Assembly: GCA_027605045.1 (NCBI GenBank)
Contig: JAQFWX010000031.1
Span: forward strand, 248,001-312,000
From: Phallus indusiatus
Lineage: Eukaryota; Basidiomycota; Agaricomycetes; Phallales; Phallaceae
Direction: 5' to 3'
Length of the DNA: 64,000 nt
This document shows positions 23,338 through 35,167 of this stretch, piece by piece (the first letter of the stretch is position 1; each line of letters starts with the position of its first letter). A program made the position numbers and the translations under genes. Under the pieces are notes generated by a model, which saw only the letters and a program-made list of their open reading frames with translations, did no database searches and was not told the origin of the DNA.

Positions 23338-25434
23338 ATGGATTCCTCAGGTGACTCTCAAGCGCTAAGCTAATATACGACACGACCGGAAAGATCATCC
23401 AAGAGTATAATACCGCGGGTCATTCTCTCCCATCTCTCGATTCCACCGCCCCAGGTCCTCTTGATGGACAGCAAGAGTCCGAGTCTGCCGAACTCGCTCG
23501 GAACATTCGCATAGTTGAAGGAGCATATGCTCAACTCAGTACTATGATTCATAAACCTGGACATGTCGTCATAAACGTGAGCCTCATCGTGTACGCCTTG
23601 ACACAGAAGATTTTATTAAAACGCACGGTCGGTGTCAATAGAAAGGCTTCAATGTGAGTTAGTGACAGGTCGGGGGTATTGTGATAGCATCCAATATTGA
23701 CTCTATCGAAAGCTGGTAGAGGTTTCTTGTCTCAACGTTGTCATTAATGCCAAAGTTGCCAACAATCTATTCGATAAACCTGATGGATTGCACATCAATG
23801 AGCTAGCGGTCAAATGCGGACTGGACCCAAGCAAACTAAGGCGGGTCCTGTGTCTGCTTGTGACGGCCCATTGCTTTAAAGAAGGTAGGTTTCAGTTTCC
23901 TGCCATGTAGTGTATACACTTAACTTGATTTTGATCATTGAACAGTCAGCCCAGATGTGTTCGCTAACAACCGGATTAGTACTCAACTGTGTACCAACAA
24001 TCCATGGGGAAGCTTTGCCGGGTTTTTGTACGTGATCATCGTGATTTTGTGAGATAGGAGGACTTGTTTTGATGAGAATTTAGAGCCGATGAGTCGCTCG
24101 CTGCTAGCGTGTATTTGAGCGAAACCATTTCAAATCCAGAATTCGGGGCGTCTTTATCTTCGGATCATACCGCTTTTAGCAGAGCTCATGGGAAATCTGT
24201 TTTTGAACTTTATTCTATGGTAAGAAATGCCTGAAGGAATTTGCACTTTGAATTGATTTGAGTTTATGAGCCTGCTAATATTAACCGTCATGAGGTAAGT
24301 GAAAAAATCATGTCAATTGAAAAGGCCGTGTCCTTTAAACGGACTAATCGCTAGCGATTTGGTCGAGGGGATGATTGGTATTGGGGAAAAAATGGGGGAA
24401 CTTTTATTGCCCAAAGGTAAATTGATTATTTTTTGCCAATTAATGATTTTCTCAATCATTACATACCTAAGCAATGCCTTGGGGGCTCGCACCCGAGGGT
24501 TCTACTATATGCGACATGGGTGGTGGAAATGGTCATATAGCCCTTCAATTAGCCAAACAGTATCCCAATCTTCGGGTTATCATTCAAGATCTTCCACATG
24601 TCACTGAGCAAGCGAAGCAGGTAAATGCTTCCCTGGGCTTCAAATCAATCGGCCTGTAATGCTAAAAAAATCCCAACATGCGTAGCATTGGACCCAAACT
24701 TTCCCTGAAGCGATTGAAACTCAACGTGTTCAGTTCGTAGAATATGATTTCTTCAAAGATTCACCCTCGCCAAACTGCAAGTTCTATTTCGTGAGTTTTC
24801 AGAACATTTAGAAATGAATTCATGGATAATAAAAGCTTAACTTAGATGCGGCATATCCTGTGAATGCATTACTGTTAAGGAAGAATTTTTCTCACCTCTT
24901 TGATCTTTTCATAGACACGACTGGTCAGACTCCGATTGCCTGAAAATACTTTCAAATATTCGCAAAGTGATGTCACCGGACTCCTCATTACTTATTAGTA
25001 TGTACGTATATTACGCATGAGACGACGTTATTACAACCTATTGTTAGACGAGTTCGTTCTGCAGTCTGCTTCCCATGAAAGCACAACAGCGGACAAGGAT
25101 GTTGACCAGGTAAGTACAGGTCCGTAATCCTGACTTTCTCAAAATCTAAGACAAGGGACAATTCGTCACGTCAGGCTTCGGAAATCATGTTGAATAATTA
25201 TGAACGAGGCCGTATCCAACCATATTTAGCAGACATACTTATGATGATGTTGTTCAACAGTCAAGAACGAACTCTTCAGCAATTTATTTCCCTTACGTTA
25301 GTGATCTTTTCTCACATAATATAGTCTACCTGACAGAATCAAATCGTAGAAAACAAGTGGGGTTAAAATATGAGAAGATTGTGGATTGTGGTGAAACAAG
25401 AATCCTGGAGTTCAGTCCGTCTGAAACATGGTGA
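23338..25434 (+). pseudogene. O-methyltransferase copy C (type 1), disrupted
   Basis: Same 13-exon layout as its neighbours, with type 1 exon 2 (LVEVSCLNVVIN-like). Exon 1 has lost 10 bases after codon 9 (CAAGCGCTAAGC where E has CAAGCCCTCGCATTGGCCAAGC), giving an immediate TAA. It also has an extra GAGTCC hexamer later in exon 1, and the same extra G in exon 6 (from 24355) that copy A carries. The SAM loop (CDMGGGNGH) and HDW motif are still readable, and the last exon runs to a TGA at 25432-25434 with a divergent tail (SPSETW). The TATA box is intact, so a non-coding transcript is possible. Near-identity with A across introns 5-8 suggests recent duplication or conversion. Confidence 0.85.
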
Positions 25435-26774
25435 TTGTAGCAACATGTTTATTTTTCAGTCAAATTGAATGTCACGTAGTTTAATTCATTATAGAATATC
25501 TGATTGTCAAGGATTCTTTCCAATTTTTGATTAAAATACAAAGAAAATGGTATCATAAATGCATTTATCTTACCGTCCTCTCGAATCATCATCGTTCAAC
25601 CATCGCATTTTGAGGTTCATAAATCTATTCATAACCGTACATCTCTACCTGAATTGTGATAGATAACATCCTGCTCGAAAGTTTAAACGTGAATGAAAGA
25701 GATATGCACATATGGAGAATGATAATATGGTATTGGTCCGCATCTTTTGGACCGTCGAATGCGAAAGAAACTGAGTGTCTGTAACTTTCACATTCCCCGA
25801 TTACGAAATGAATAAAGAGTCAATTACTGGTGAAATATAGTGAACCGGGTAGACAAGGCTGTCAATGGCTCTCCGTGACGGAGATTAAACGTCGGATAAG
25901 CTCATTAAATTGACATTCATTGGATGCTACGAGACTCGGATTCATTCGTTTGTACTAAGATGAACGACGATCGCAGTCATGTTGTGAGAATATACGAATC
26001 AGAGAAGTGGAACATGAAACACTCACGACCGAAATTAAGATCATGACGAGCGGACTCGAAGACTCACCAGACGAGTGCATTCCCGTATTCTCGGGAATTG
26101 TGTGGTATTATTTACAATTTCGGGATTCTCCCAAGGTTTACGGTCAACAGTTATTTAATATGTATAGTCCGGAGAAGCGCAAAAAATTGTTTTGGAAAAC
26201 TTGTACAATGAATTTGAAGGCGCACACCGCTCTACTTCCATCAAAGAAAGCATGTGACAGTGTATCAATAAAATGTCGAACTAGTTGTAGTCCTGATTTT
26301 CCGACAGAACTTTTATGCGCAATCCTGCGGGAACTTCAATGGTCAATGGGAAAATGCCATGGTCATGAGAACGTGGTAGAGAAATATGAGGTATCAATAA
26401 ATTTTGAACCAGTAGTCTTTATTCAATGTGTTGAAATGCTAACACCAACCTATACACAAGCAAAGCGCGCAAGACGAATGACGTGACCGGCCATCCCCAT
26501 ACGTCAAAGTCCCGGCACATAGGGCAACGCCCCCAGGGACTTACAGAACAACACACGCACACACACCAGCCTATACAGAACGGAATGTTTAAGTCCTGGA
26601 CTTTACTTCCCACGTCAGTCCACATGCTGTTCCAAATCAATGATACATTTACATTGAACGTCTTCCATTGAACGAGTCTTTGCGCGGTGTAGGAGCGGTT
26701 AAATATCGTAGAAATCGAAGCGTGATTGCGACTTGCATGGTGAGTGGTTCCCTTGTTCCTGGCGGAAAGATATA

Positions 26775-26904
26775 CATCAGTGATCTGGGTTTGCAACTTC
26801 GGCAATCCTGGATGACTTGGCGCGGTCTGGGAATCTCAGCTGAAACTCCCGGACCGCGCCAAGTCATCCAGGATTGCCGAAGTTGCAAACCCAGATCACT
26901 GATG
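26775..26904. mobile_element. 130-bp foldback MITE with TA target duplication
   Basis: Two arms of about 58-60 bases (26773-26832 and 26847-26906, counting the flanking TA) are inverted copies with one mismatch and a 14-base loop. The element ends are CATCAGTG...CACTGATG, flanked on both sides by TA. The matching site upstream of OMT B (near 19366-19373) is unoccupied and has a single TA in GATGTACATAC. Length, terminal inversion and TA duplication fit a miniature element mobilised by a Tc1/mariner-type transposase. It ends about 64 bases before the TATA box of OMT D. Confidence 0.72.
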
Positions 26905-26967
26905 TACATACAACTCAAATAACGTATTCAGTTTTTGTAGATAAGGATTTATTTGGAGCATAGAGCA

Positions 26968-26974
26968 TATAAAA
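26968..26974 (+). promoter_or_regulatory. TATA box of OMT D
   Basis: TATAAAA 75 bases upstream of the ATG, in context GAGCATATAAAATAAGAG. Confidence 0.65.
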
Positions 26975-27042
26975 TAAGAGGGAGGCTCTATTCTAAACTC
27001 ATTACGCACACGCCTTCTTCCTTCCCAAGTGAGATTCAAGTT

Positions 27043-29128
27043 ATGAATTCCTCTGGTGACTCTCAAGCCCTCGCATTGGCTAAACTAATATACGACACAA
27101 CCGGTAAAATCATCCAAGAGTATAATACCATGGGTCATTCTCTCCAGTCCCTCGATTCCACCGCTCCAGGTCCTCTCGATGCACAAGGAGAGTCTGCCGA
27201 ACTCGCTCGATACATAGCCATAATTGAAGGAGCATGTGCTCAACTTAGTATGATGGTCCGTAAACCTGGACATGTAGTTATAACCGTGAGCTTTTCTTTT
27301 ACGCTTTGTCCACGAACTCAAATGATGTACGGTCTATGTTAACAGAAAGCCTTCAATGTCAGTTAGTGACAAATGATTAGAGGTCTTGCTATGATAGTGT
27401 CCTATATTGACATGATTAAAAGTTGATAGAAATTTCTTGCATTAAGGTTGTCGTTGATGCCAAAGTTGCTGACAACTTACTTGATAAACCTGATGGGTTG
27501 CATATCAATGAACTAGCAACCAAGTGCGGACTGGACCCGAGCAAACTAGGGCGGATCCTGCGTCTGCTTGTAACAGCCCATTTCTTTAAAGAACGTAAGT
27601 TTAGAGTTCTCACATTGTAGTTTATGCACTCAAATTGATTCCGGTCTTGGAACAGTGAGTCCAGATGTGTTCGCGAACAACCGGATTAGTGTCCAATTGT
27701 GTACCAACAATCCATCGGGAAGCTTTGTCGGGTTTTTGTATGTAATCGCCGTGATTTTGTGAGATAGAAGAACCTAATTTTACGTGATAACTTAGAGCCG
27801 ATGAGTCGCTCACTGCAAGCGTGTATTTGAGCGAAACCCTTTTGAATCCAGAATTCGGGTCGTCTCTATCTTCAGATCATACCGCTTTTCGCAGAGCTCA
27901 TGGAACATCTTTCTTTGGATTTTATTCTGTCGTAAGAGATGTCTTGATATGATTCATGATTGCACTCTAAATTGACCAATTTACAATCAGCCTGCTAATA
28001 TTAACCGTCATGAGGTAAGTACACTAGTATTGATTGAAAAGAAGCCGTCACCCTTAAACACATTAATTACTAGCGATTTGCTCGAGGAATGATTGGTGTA
28101 GCGGAAAAGATGGGAAAACTTTTACTGCCTACAGGTAACGGGAATATTTGCGAATAAATTATTCTTACCTATTACCCATTTATAAGCAATTCCTTGGGGG
28201 TTTGCGCCAGAGGGATCTATCATATGTGACATGGGTGGTGGAAATGGTCATATAACCCTTCAATTAGCCAAACAGTATTCCAATCTTCGGGTGATTGTTC
28301 AAGATCTTCCGCACGTCATTGAGCAAGCAAAGCAGGTAAATATTTCATGGGTCATCGACCTGTCATTCCAAAAAAATCCTAATACGTGAATAGCTTTGGA
28401 CACAAGAATTTCCTGAAGCAATTGAAACTCAACATGTCCAATTCGTAGAATATGACTTCTTCAAAGACTCACCCTCGCCAAACTGCCAGTTTTATTTCGT
28501 GAGTTTTTAAAGAATATAGAATTTTTTTCATGGAAAGTAACAGCTTAGCTTAGATGCGGCATATCTTGTGAATAAAAAGAGTTATTTGAAGAAGAATATG
28601 TCTCACCTCTTTCATTTGTTGCAGGCACGACTGGCCAGACTCCGATTGCGTGACAATACTCTCAAATATTCGCAAAGTGATGTCGCCAGACTCCTCACTC
28701 CTCATTAGTTTGTATCTTTTAATTATTCAGCAGGGAAAGACATTATTCAAACCTATTATTAGACGAGTTCGTTTTACAGCCTGCTTCCCGAGAAAGCACA
28801 ACAGAGAAGGATGTTGACCAGGTGAATACGCATACGTGATTTGAACTGTTTCGAAATCCGATGAAAGCTGTATCAGGCTCCGGAACCCATGCTGAATAAC
28901 TATGGGCGAGGCGGAATCCAGCCGTATCAATTGGACATCTTAATGATGATGTTGTTAAACAGTCAAGAACGAACTCTCGAGCAATTTATTTCGCTTACGT
29001 TAGTAATCTCTTTTTACCTGATAAGGTTTATTTGACAGAATAGAATCCATAGAAAGCAAGCGGGACTGAAATACGAAAAAGTTGTGAATTGTGGTGAAAC
29101 AAAGATCTTGGAGTTTATCCCGATTTAA
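27043..29128 (+). CDS. O-methyltransferase copy D (type 2), intact
   Basis: Thirteen exons: 27043-27285, 27423-27594, 27656-27737, 27796-27931, 27991-28014, 28074-28134, 28187-28335, 28394-28498, 28554-28567, 28625-28707, 28763-28821, 28877-28998 and 29053-29128, all in frame. Exon 2 is type 2 (LIEISCIKVVVDAKV). SAM loop CDMGGGNGHITLQ, DLPHVIEQAKQ, VEYDFFKDSPSPNC and catalytic LHDWPDSDC are present. Compared with B it has small changes such as HFFKER and CVTILSN. The foldback element upstream could alter its expression. Sequence and spacer make it a sister of B: start-to-start distance 7530, same downstream block Y. Confidence 0.88.
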
Positions 29129-31132
29129 AGGAAGGCCAAACATAACAGCGTGACCGCGTCTTATCAGTTGAAGTAGATGCCGTGTATTTTGGTTCATCAT
29201 ATAACTGAACGATGAGAATTTTTCCAATTATCGAATAAGTACGGTAAACATTTTTTGCATTCTGGACAGCGCGCTGTCATCCCTACGTGTGTTTGTCCAG
29301 AACGCGATCAGAGAAAGCAGTATCATATAGGTATTTATCTTACTGTTTTTTTTTTCATTACGCATCCAGAGACTGAACGAGTAGTAAAATACGTATACAC
29401 ATATAGAGAATGTGATATTGCTCGCATCCATCGGACTGTTGGCACTGGCAGAAACGGTAAGCTCGGTAAGGCGCCTCCGGTATGGGCAAATGTGTGACTG
29501 TGGGTGATAGTGGTGGTCACATCAATTTTCTTGACACCCAGTCGTCCATCTGCTTGACCGCGTTTCGTATAAAGTATCCAGCAATTTTTTGAAGTTCGCG
29601 TATATTGACAACCATTCTTCCACTCTTTCAATCGAATTTATTGATTGAGGCGACGCATGTTTATCGTGGTGGGGCTCGCGTTTCTCTCTAATTCAGCTAC
29701 TCGTGTAGACCTCCGGCATCAATACTTTGTCGCTCTAGTTCTTGCTTGCATGTCCTTGTTAAAGATTTTCAACGTATCTTCGTATTAGCGTATGGCGCAT
29801 GATCCCTGTTATCACTAGATGTCGTGAACTCGAGGTAGTTCTCAAGGCGCGGTTAGCAATCTTGGTCTCTTACTGTCTAATACTCTTAAACCTTGCCCTA
29901 TTCTACGAACGCTCCATTTCAAAAGTTGACCTATATAGAAGCAACTTTCACCTCCAGAAAATTCCCGGAATCCTGTTTTCTTAGATATGCGCCCAACTTC
30001 TGATCATGGGCTTTTCAGCTTTCGGCGGTTTGGACAATTTTTTCTTACCCCTTCCAATAACCTGTCAATTCTTCACCTTGATTTGGTCCTGGACGCCGTC
30101 ATGGACGGTGATACACCTGCTGGATACTCTTCAATCTACATACCGCTTCTTTTCGCTCAACAACCTGAAGGCGCTTTATAACCCGGGAACGATACTCATC
30201 GAGGCGTTCTAACCGCCGCATTCATTTTCGGAACCTTTCTCCCCAAGGCAATCGTAGAGTCAAGGTTATAATGCTCGTTTTCGGATATCTTGATCTCCGA
30301 TGGGGAATAGTAATAGCGGGTAAAGATTGGAATAGAATGATGAGCGGAGAAGACTCACTGCCACAGCTTGGCGAGTACATTCTCCGGTATCGTGTGTGGT
30401 AGTTATTTTAAAATTCAGAATTCGCCTCGTGCGTAGTCAATTGATATAACTGTGTTATTAGTTCAGGCGTTCCTGTTGCTCTTCCTTTGATCTCCCTATG
30501 ATCGTGCAGCGAATATGAGCTGATCTCGCCCCCCCATCATTGGATACATTAATGACGGAAGACTGTATTATATCATATGGAAAACTCCGGGCATCAACAA
30601 CCAACGACAGACTAACTGATTACCCGACAGGAAAAAAAATTCAGAGCAATTCTGCGAGAGCTCTAATTGTCAATGAGAGAATGCGATGATCACAGCATGG
30701 ATATTGAGAAATTTCAAACAATTGCTTTTATGCGTTGAGATGCTACTATACCCACCTATCTATACAGAACGGAATGTATTAGCCCTGAGCTTGGCTTCCC
30801 ACGTCAGTTCACGTGTCGTTTTGAATGAATTATACATCTAATGTCTTGAATTGTACGAACCATCGCACGGAATCGTGGACTTTGATGGTTGCTGTAATTG
30901 CCAATACTGATTGAATGATCACGACTTGCATGTGAGTGGTCCCTTTTTCTGACGAATGGATATACAACTAAAATTACGTACGTACGTACGTTACCTTGTT
31001 TCCTAGATAAAGACGTGAAGCTATGAGCCGCAGAATACCTCCGTTATTTGGAGCATAAAATGAGAGCGGACCCTATTTGAAGCTCAATCTCCGCGCATAC
31101 ACCTGCCTTCCCCCTCAAACGTCATTCAAATT
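29129..31132 (+). repeat. Spacer block Y, copy 2, and upstream region of OMT E
   Basis: 29129-30660 matches 21613-22800 downstream of OMT B, and 30700-31132 matches the C promoter region. A short run of CGTA repeats sits near 30983-30998. The position corresponding to the TATA box reads CATAAAA (31054-31060), because a TA pair has been lost relative to copy C. Confidence 0.65.
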
Positions 31133-33207
31133 ATGGACTCCTCAGGCGATTCCCAAGCCCTCGCATTGGCCAAGCTAATATACGACACAACCGGTAAAAT
31201 CATTCAAGAGTATAATACCGCAGGTCATTCTCTCCCATCTCTCGATTCCACAGCACCAGGTCCTCTTGATGGACAGCAAGAGTCTGCCGAACTCGCTCGG
31301 TACATACGTATAGTTGAAGGAGCATGCGCTCAACTTAGCACTATGGTTCATAAACCTGGACATGTCGTCATAAACGTGAGCCCCATTCCGTACGCCTTGA
31401 CACAAAAGATTTTATTTAAACGCACGGTCGGGCCGGTGTCAATAGAAAGGCTTCAATGTGAGTTAATGACAGATCAGGGGTATTGCGTTAGTATCTAATA
31501 TTGACCCTATCGAAAGATGGTAGAAGTTTCCTGTCTCAACGTTGTCATTAATGCCAAGGTCGCCGACAATCTACTTGATAAACCTGATGGGTTGCACATC
31601 GATGAACTAGCGGCTAAGTGCAAACTGGATCCGCGTAAACTGGGGCGGGTCTTACGTCTGCTTGCAACAGAGCATTGCTTTAGAGAACGTAAGTTTTGAT
31701 TTATTTAGCTTGTAATGTACGCACTCAAATTGATTCCGGTCATGGAACAGTGAGTCCAGATGTGTTCGCGAACAACCGTATCAGTGTCCAATTGTGTACC
31801 AATAACCCATCAGGAAGCTATGCCGGAATTTTGTACGTAACCACCTTGATTTATGAAGGACCTTATAAACATGATTCAGAGTGGACGAGACGCTCGCTGC
31901 AAGCGTGTATCTGAGTGAAACCATTTCGGATCCAGAATTCGGGGCATCTCTATCTTCAAATCATACCGCTTTTCGCAGAGCTCATGGGAAATCTGTCTTC
32001 GAATTTTATTCTGTCGTAAGAAGATTGATAATTACACTCTAAACTGACTGATTCATATATCAGCCCGCTAATATTGATCGTCATGAGGTGAGTGAAAAAG
32101 CAGTGTCAATAGACCGTTACCTTTGGACGAACAAAATACTAGCGGTTTGCTCGGGGGATGATTGGTATGGGAGAAAAGACGGGGGAACTCTTATTACCTA
32201 CAGGTAAGTTGAGTACTGTGGATTAATCTCTCAATTAATACATACCTAAGTGATCCCTTGGGGACTCGCACCCGAGGGTTCTACTATATGCGACATAGGC
32301 GGTGGAAATGGTCATATAACCCTCCAATTAATCAAACAGTATCCCAATCTTCGGGTTATCGTTCAAGATCTTCCACATGTCATTAAGCAAGCAAATCAGG
32401 TAAGTATTCCACTGGGTTTCAAATCATTACCTATCGTTCTAAAGCAAGTCCTAACATGGGTAGCTTTGGACCCAAACCTTCCCTGAAGCGATTGAAACTC
32501 AGCGTGTCCAGTTTGTAGCATATGATTTCTTCAAAGACTCACCTTCGCTAAACTGCAAGTTCTATTTCGTGAGTTTTCAGCGCATTACGAAGCATTCTGT
32601 GAAGAATAACAGCTTACCTTAGATGCGGTATATCTTGTGAATACATAGCCGTCGACCGTTCAAAGAAGAATGGTTTGTCTCACCTTGATATTTTCACAGA
32701 ATCGACTGGCCAGACTCCGATTGCTTGAAAATACTGTCGAATATTCAAAAAGTAATGTCGCCAGACTCCTCATTACTCATCAGTACGGACTTTGTAATTC
32801 TTCCTAGCACAAAACAAAATGATTCAAACTTATTATTAGACGAGTTTGTTCTGCGCCCTGCTTCCCGTGAAAGCACTACGGTGGAAAAGAATATGGACCA
32901 AGTAAATATAAGCCCCTAATTTGAACCCTTCGAATTGTGACAAAGGCTATATCAGGCCCCGGAACCGCTGCTAGATAACTATGGACGAGGCGGAATCCAG
33001 CCATATCAAGTAGACATAACAATGATGATGTTGTACAATAGTCAAGCACGAACTCTCCAGCAATTTATTTCACTTGCGTTAGTGCCTTTTTTTCACCTGA
33101 TAGTCTCTCCTTGACAGAATGAAAACTATAGAGCACAAGCGGGGTTGAAATATAAGGGAGCTGTAAAGTGTGGCGAAACAGAGATTTTGGAGTTTATCCC
33201 GGTTTGA
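31133..33207 (+). CDS. O-methyltransferase copy E (type 1), open frame, catalytic His replaced by Ile
   Basis: Thirteen exons: 31133-31375, 31517-31688, 31751-31832, 31880-32015, 32064-32087, 32143-32203, 32251-32399, 32464-32568, 32623-32636, 32700-32782, 32840-32901, 32956-33077 and 33132-33207. The frame is open throughout. Exon 2 is type 1 (MVEVSCLNVVINAKV). The SAM loop is CDIGGGNGHITLQ. At the exon 9/10 junction the usual LHDWPD reads LIDWPD: CAC of the other copies is ATC at 32701-32703. In COMT-type enzymes this His is the general base that deprotonates the acceptor hydroxyl, so E is probably catalytically dead or altered. The TATA box is also degraded. E has lost function without losing its frame, unlike C. 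Confidence 0.85.
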
Positions 33208-34767
33208 AAGAAGGCGAGCGTAACAGCAAGACGCGTTTTATTGTGAATTGAATGCCATGTAGTTTAGTTCATTCCTTGAGTGGGCCTCGAGAATCTTAGG
33301 TCCCTATCATAGCATGAATGTCGACAAAGAAGTGAGACACAAAGGAAACGAAGACGCTCGCGGATGAAGGCATCGACCGACCTGAATAAAAAGCATAAAG
33401 ACAAACAGAGCTCTATAGCCTCGTATTAAGCTGCTTCCGAACTTAGACCCGGTCATCTGGCGTTGTCTCTAGTTGCATATTTTTCAACAGGGTAAGGGAT
33501 TAGACAAACACATAGGCAAAGACGTAGCTACCTCTCGCATGTTTTGCGACCTGCGCACCTCAAGTATCTTTATTCAAACAATCAATAAGAGAATGAATTA
33601 AAACTGAAGTGCCGCGAAGAGTGAATATTAAGTGCACCGAGCAAATATGGCCTCAGTACTTAATGATGGCTTCCATTTACGACATAGGAATCATAGGAGT
33701 GGCGGTCCTATCGTATAGCTTGACTCCGAGGATTCTTTGCTCTTTGTTGAAGAACGCTAAAAAGAATGTTTTTACTTTGGGCTTGTTCGTACATGTTCAA
33801 GTGGATATTTTCAAAGTAATCTAAAAAGAATTCGTGTTTAACAGAGTAAGAGAGGCTTCAGAACGGTCGAAGTAAAGTGTGCACTGTACATTGTCCACCG
33901 CCTGTCGTCGACTCTTCAACGCGTCGACGGTGGTCGGTCGTTTAGAGGAGGTGTTTCACGTGACATGTTCAATTCGTGTCACGAAAGGTGTTGCCGGTCA
34001 CAGAAAGAAAACGGGAAGTTTTGCCGAGCTCGAGAGTCCTCTTCCCTTGAACCTTGAGCTTGAGTACTTGAGTACGATCACCATCACTTTTTGTCTGATT
34101 TATTTACCCAACATTTCTGCTGCCATTTTCACCCAATCTCGTTGTGGGGTTCCCACAGAGTCTGATAAGAATATCTCTATTTTTCTCATCTTATGTTTAG
34201 TTTTATTTCATGAATTTTCTTAGTTAGTTTCGCTCTATTAAATAAGTACAACATGGTCTCTTTAGGTAGTCCTCTTCAGTTCCATAAAGCTATTAAGCTT
34301 AGCCTGCATATATGCAGCTCTATGTTGTTTTCCGCTATTATTTCTTGATTGTTTCTTAGTCTATTAATGATGTAGGACAGGGAGGACGAGTTCCAGGCTA
34401 GAGGAAAGACTATTGGACCAAGGAGACCTCTTGCATGGACAGCCTAGGCTTGGGAGGGCCGGACTGAAACATATCACCCATTGTTCCCAGAACTTGGACA
34501 ACTCTGGACAGGGCGCGAGGTATTTTTGGGACAATAAGCTGGACTCTGCTTGCACCGGACTTCTGGGTCGCATTTTTGTATTTAAAACTCGCAGTTTTTC
34601 TCTTACAATACATCTTAGTTTTTCCCCCTTTCACTCACTGCTCACAACACACTCAGAAAGCGAATTTTCCCTCTATTCCTTTTTCTTTTCTTGTCTCTAT
34701 TTCTATTCGAAGTAGCCTACAGTACATCTTCCCTCTTTCCTGCTAGAGTCGTGCCGGCTCCCCTCAT
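33208..34767 (+). other. Block X copy 2 and flank, no gene
   Basis: 33265-34080 repeats block X (also 17540 and 51555). The rest, to the F-box fragment at about 34768, holds T-rich sequence and no supported gene. Confidence 0.6.
33265..34080 (+). repeat. Spacer block X, copy 2
   Basis: Same order of sequence as 17540-18230 and 51555-52250, from GAATCTTAGGTCCCTATCAT to CTTCCCTTGAACCTTGAGC. It marks the end of the main O-methyltransferase array. Confidence 0.7.
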
Positions 34768-34883
34768 CGTACATCTGAATCCTCAAATCGTCGATGGTTT
34801 GGACAATTTTCAGCTATCTCTATTCCAAAATCTATCGAGTCTTCATCTTTTATTTACCGAGGTCACCAGAATCAAGGGCGAAA
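34768..34883 (+). pseudogene. F-box/LRR gene fragment
   Basis: About 116 bases encode IVDGLDNFQLSLFQNLSS and LLFTEVTRIKGE, matching the middle of the F-box genes at 60.3 and 62.3 kb. Similarity stops abruptly on both sides, so this is a relic of the same family, transplanted without the F-box. Confidence 0.7.
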
Positions 34884-35167
34884 TGTATATTCGCGTAGAA
34901 TGTATACTTGGAGAATCAGATCAGCCGAATATCATAGCCGTATTGACATTGTCCTCAGGGATTGCAACGTTCAACCTTTCAGATGGATTTACCGTGGCCT
35001 GGCCCTTAGGACGGGAACCGGTCCCTCCTCAAGGCCTCATTAATCATTAATCATTTCCCATTCTTCCGAGTCCACATTTCGCATTAACATGCGGTCCGCG
35101 TCTCACTCAAGACTACTATATAATGCCCTCGCCTAATGTAGGCACTCCACATTGCCTTTCCACTTCA

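Larger units (their letters stand above)
25435..27042 (+). other. Spacer between OMT C and D, promoter D
   Basis: No gene supported. An open frame at 26007-26486 lies in sequence repeated in decayed form at 18760-19130 and 48740-49120; the other copies have stops, so it is not called. The segment also contains the foldback element at 26775-26904. Confidence 0.5.

Noticed and set aside
26007..26486. 159-codon open frame before OMT D
   Set aside because: The same spacer sequence elsewhere (18.8-19.1 kb, 48.7-49.1 kb) is full of stops, so the frame is not conserved.
26650..26920. Two similar proteins on opposite strands around 26.7-26.9 kb
   Set aside because: They come from the two arms of the foldback element, not from coding sequence.
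30975..31000. CGTA tandem tract as a possible regulatory repeat
   Set aside because: Only a few units, unique to one spacer, and no link to a known site.
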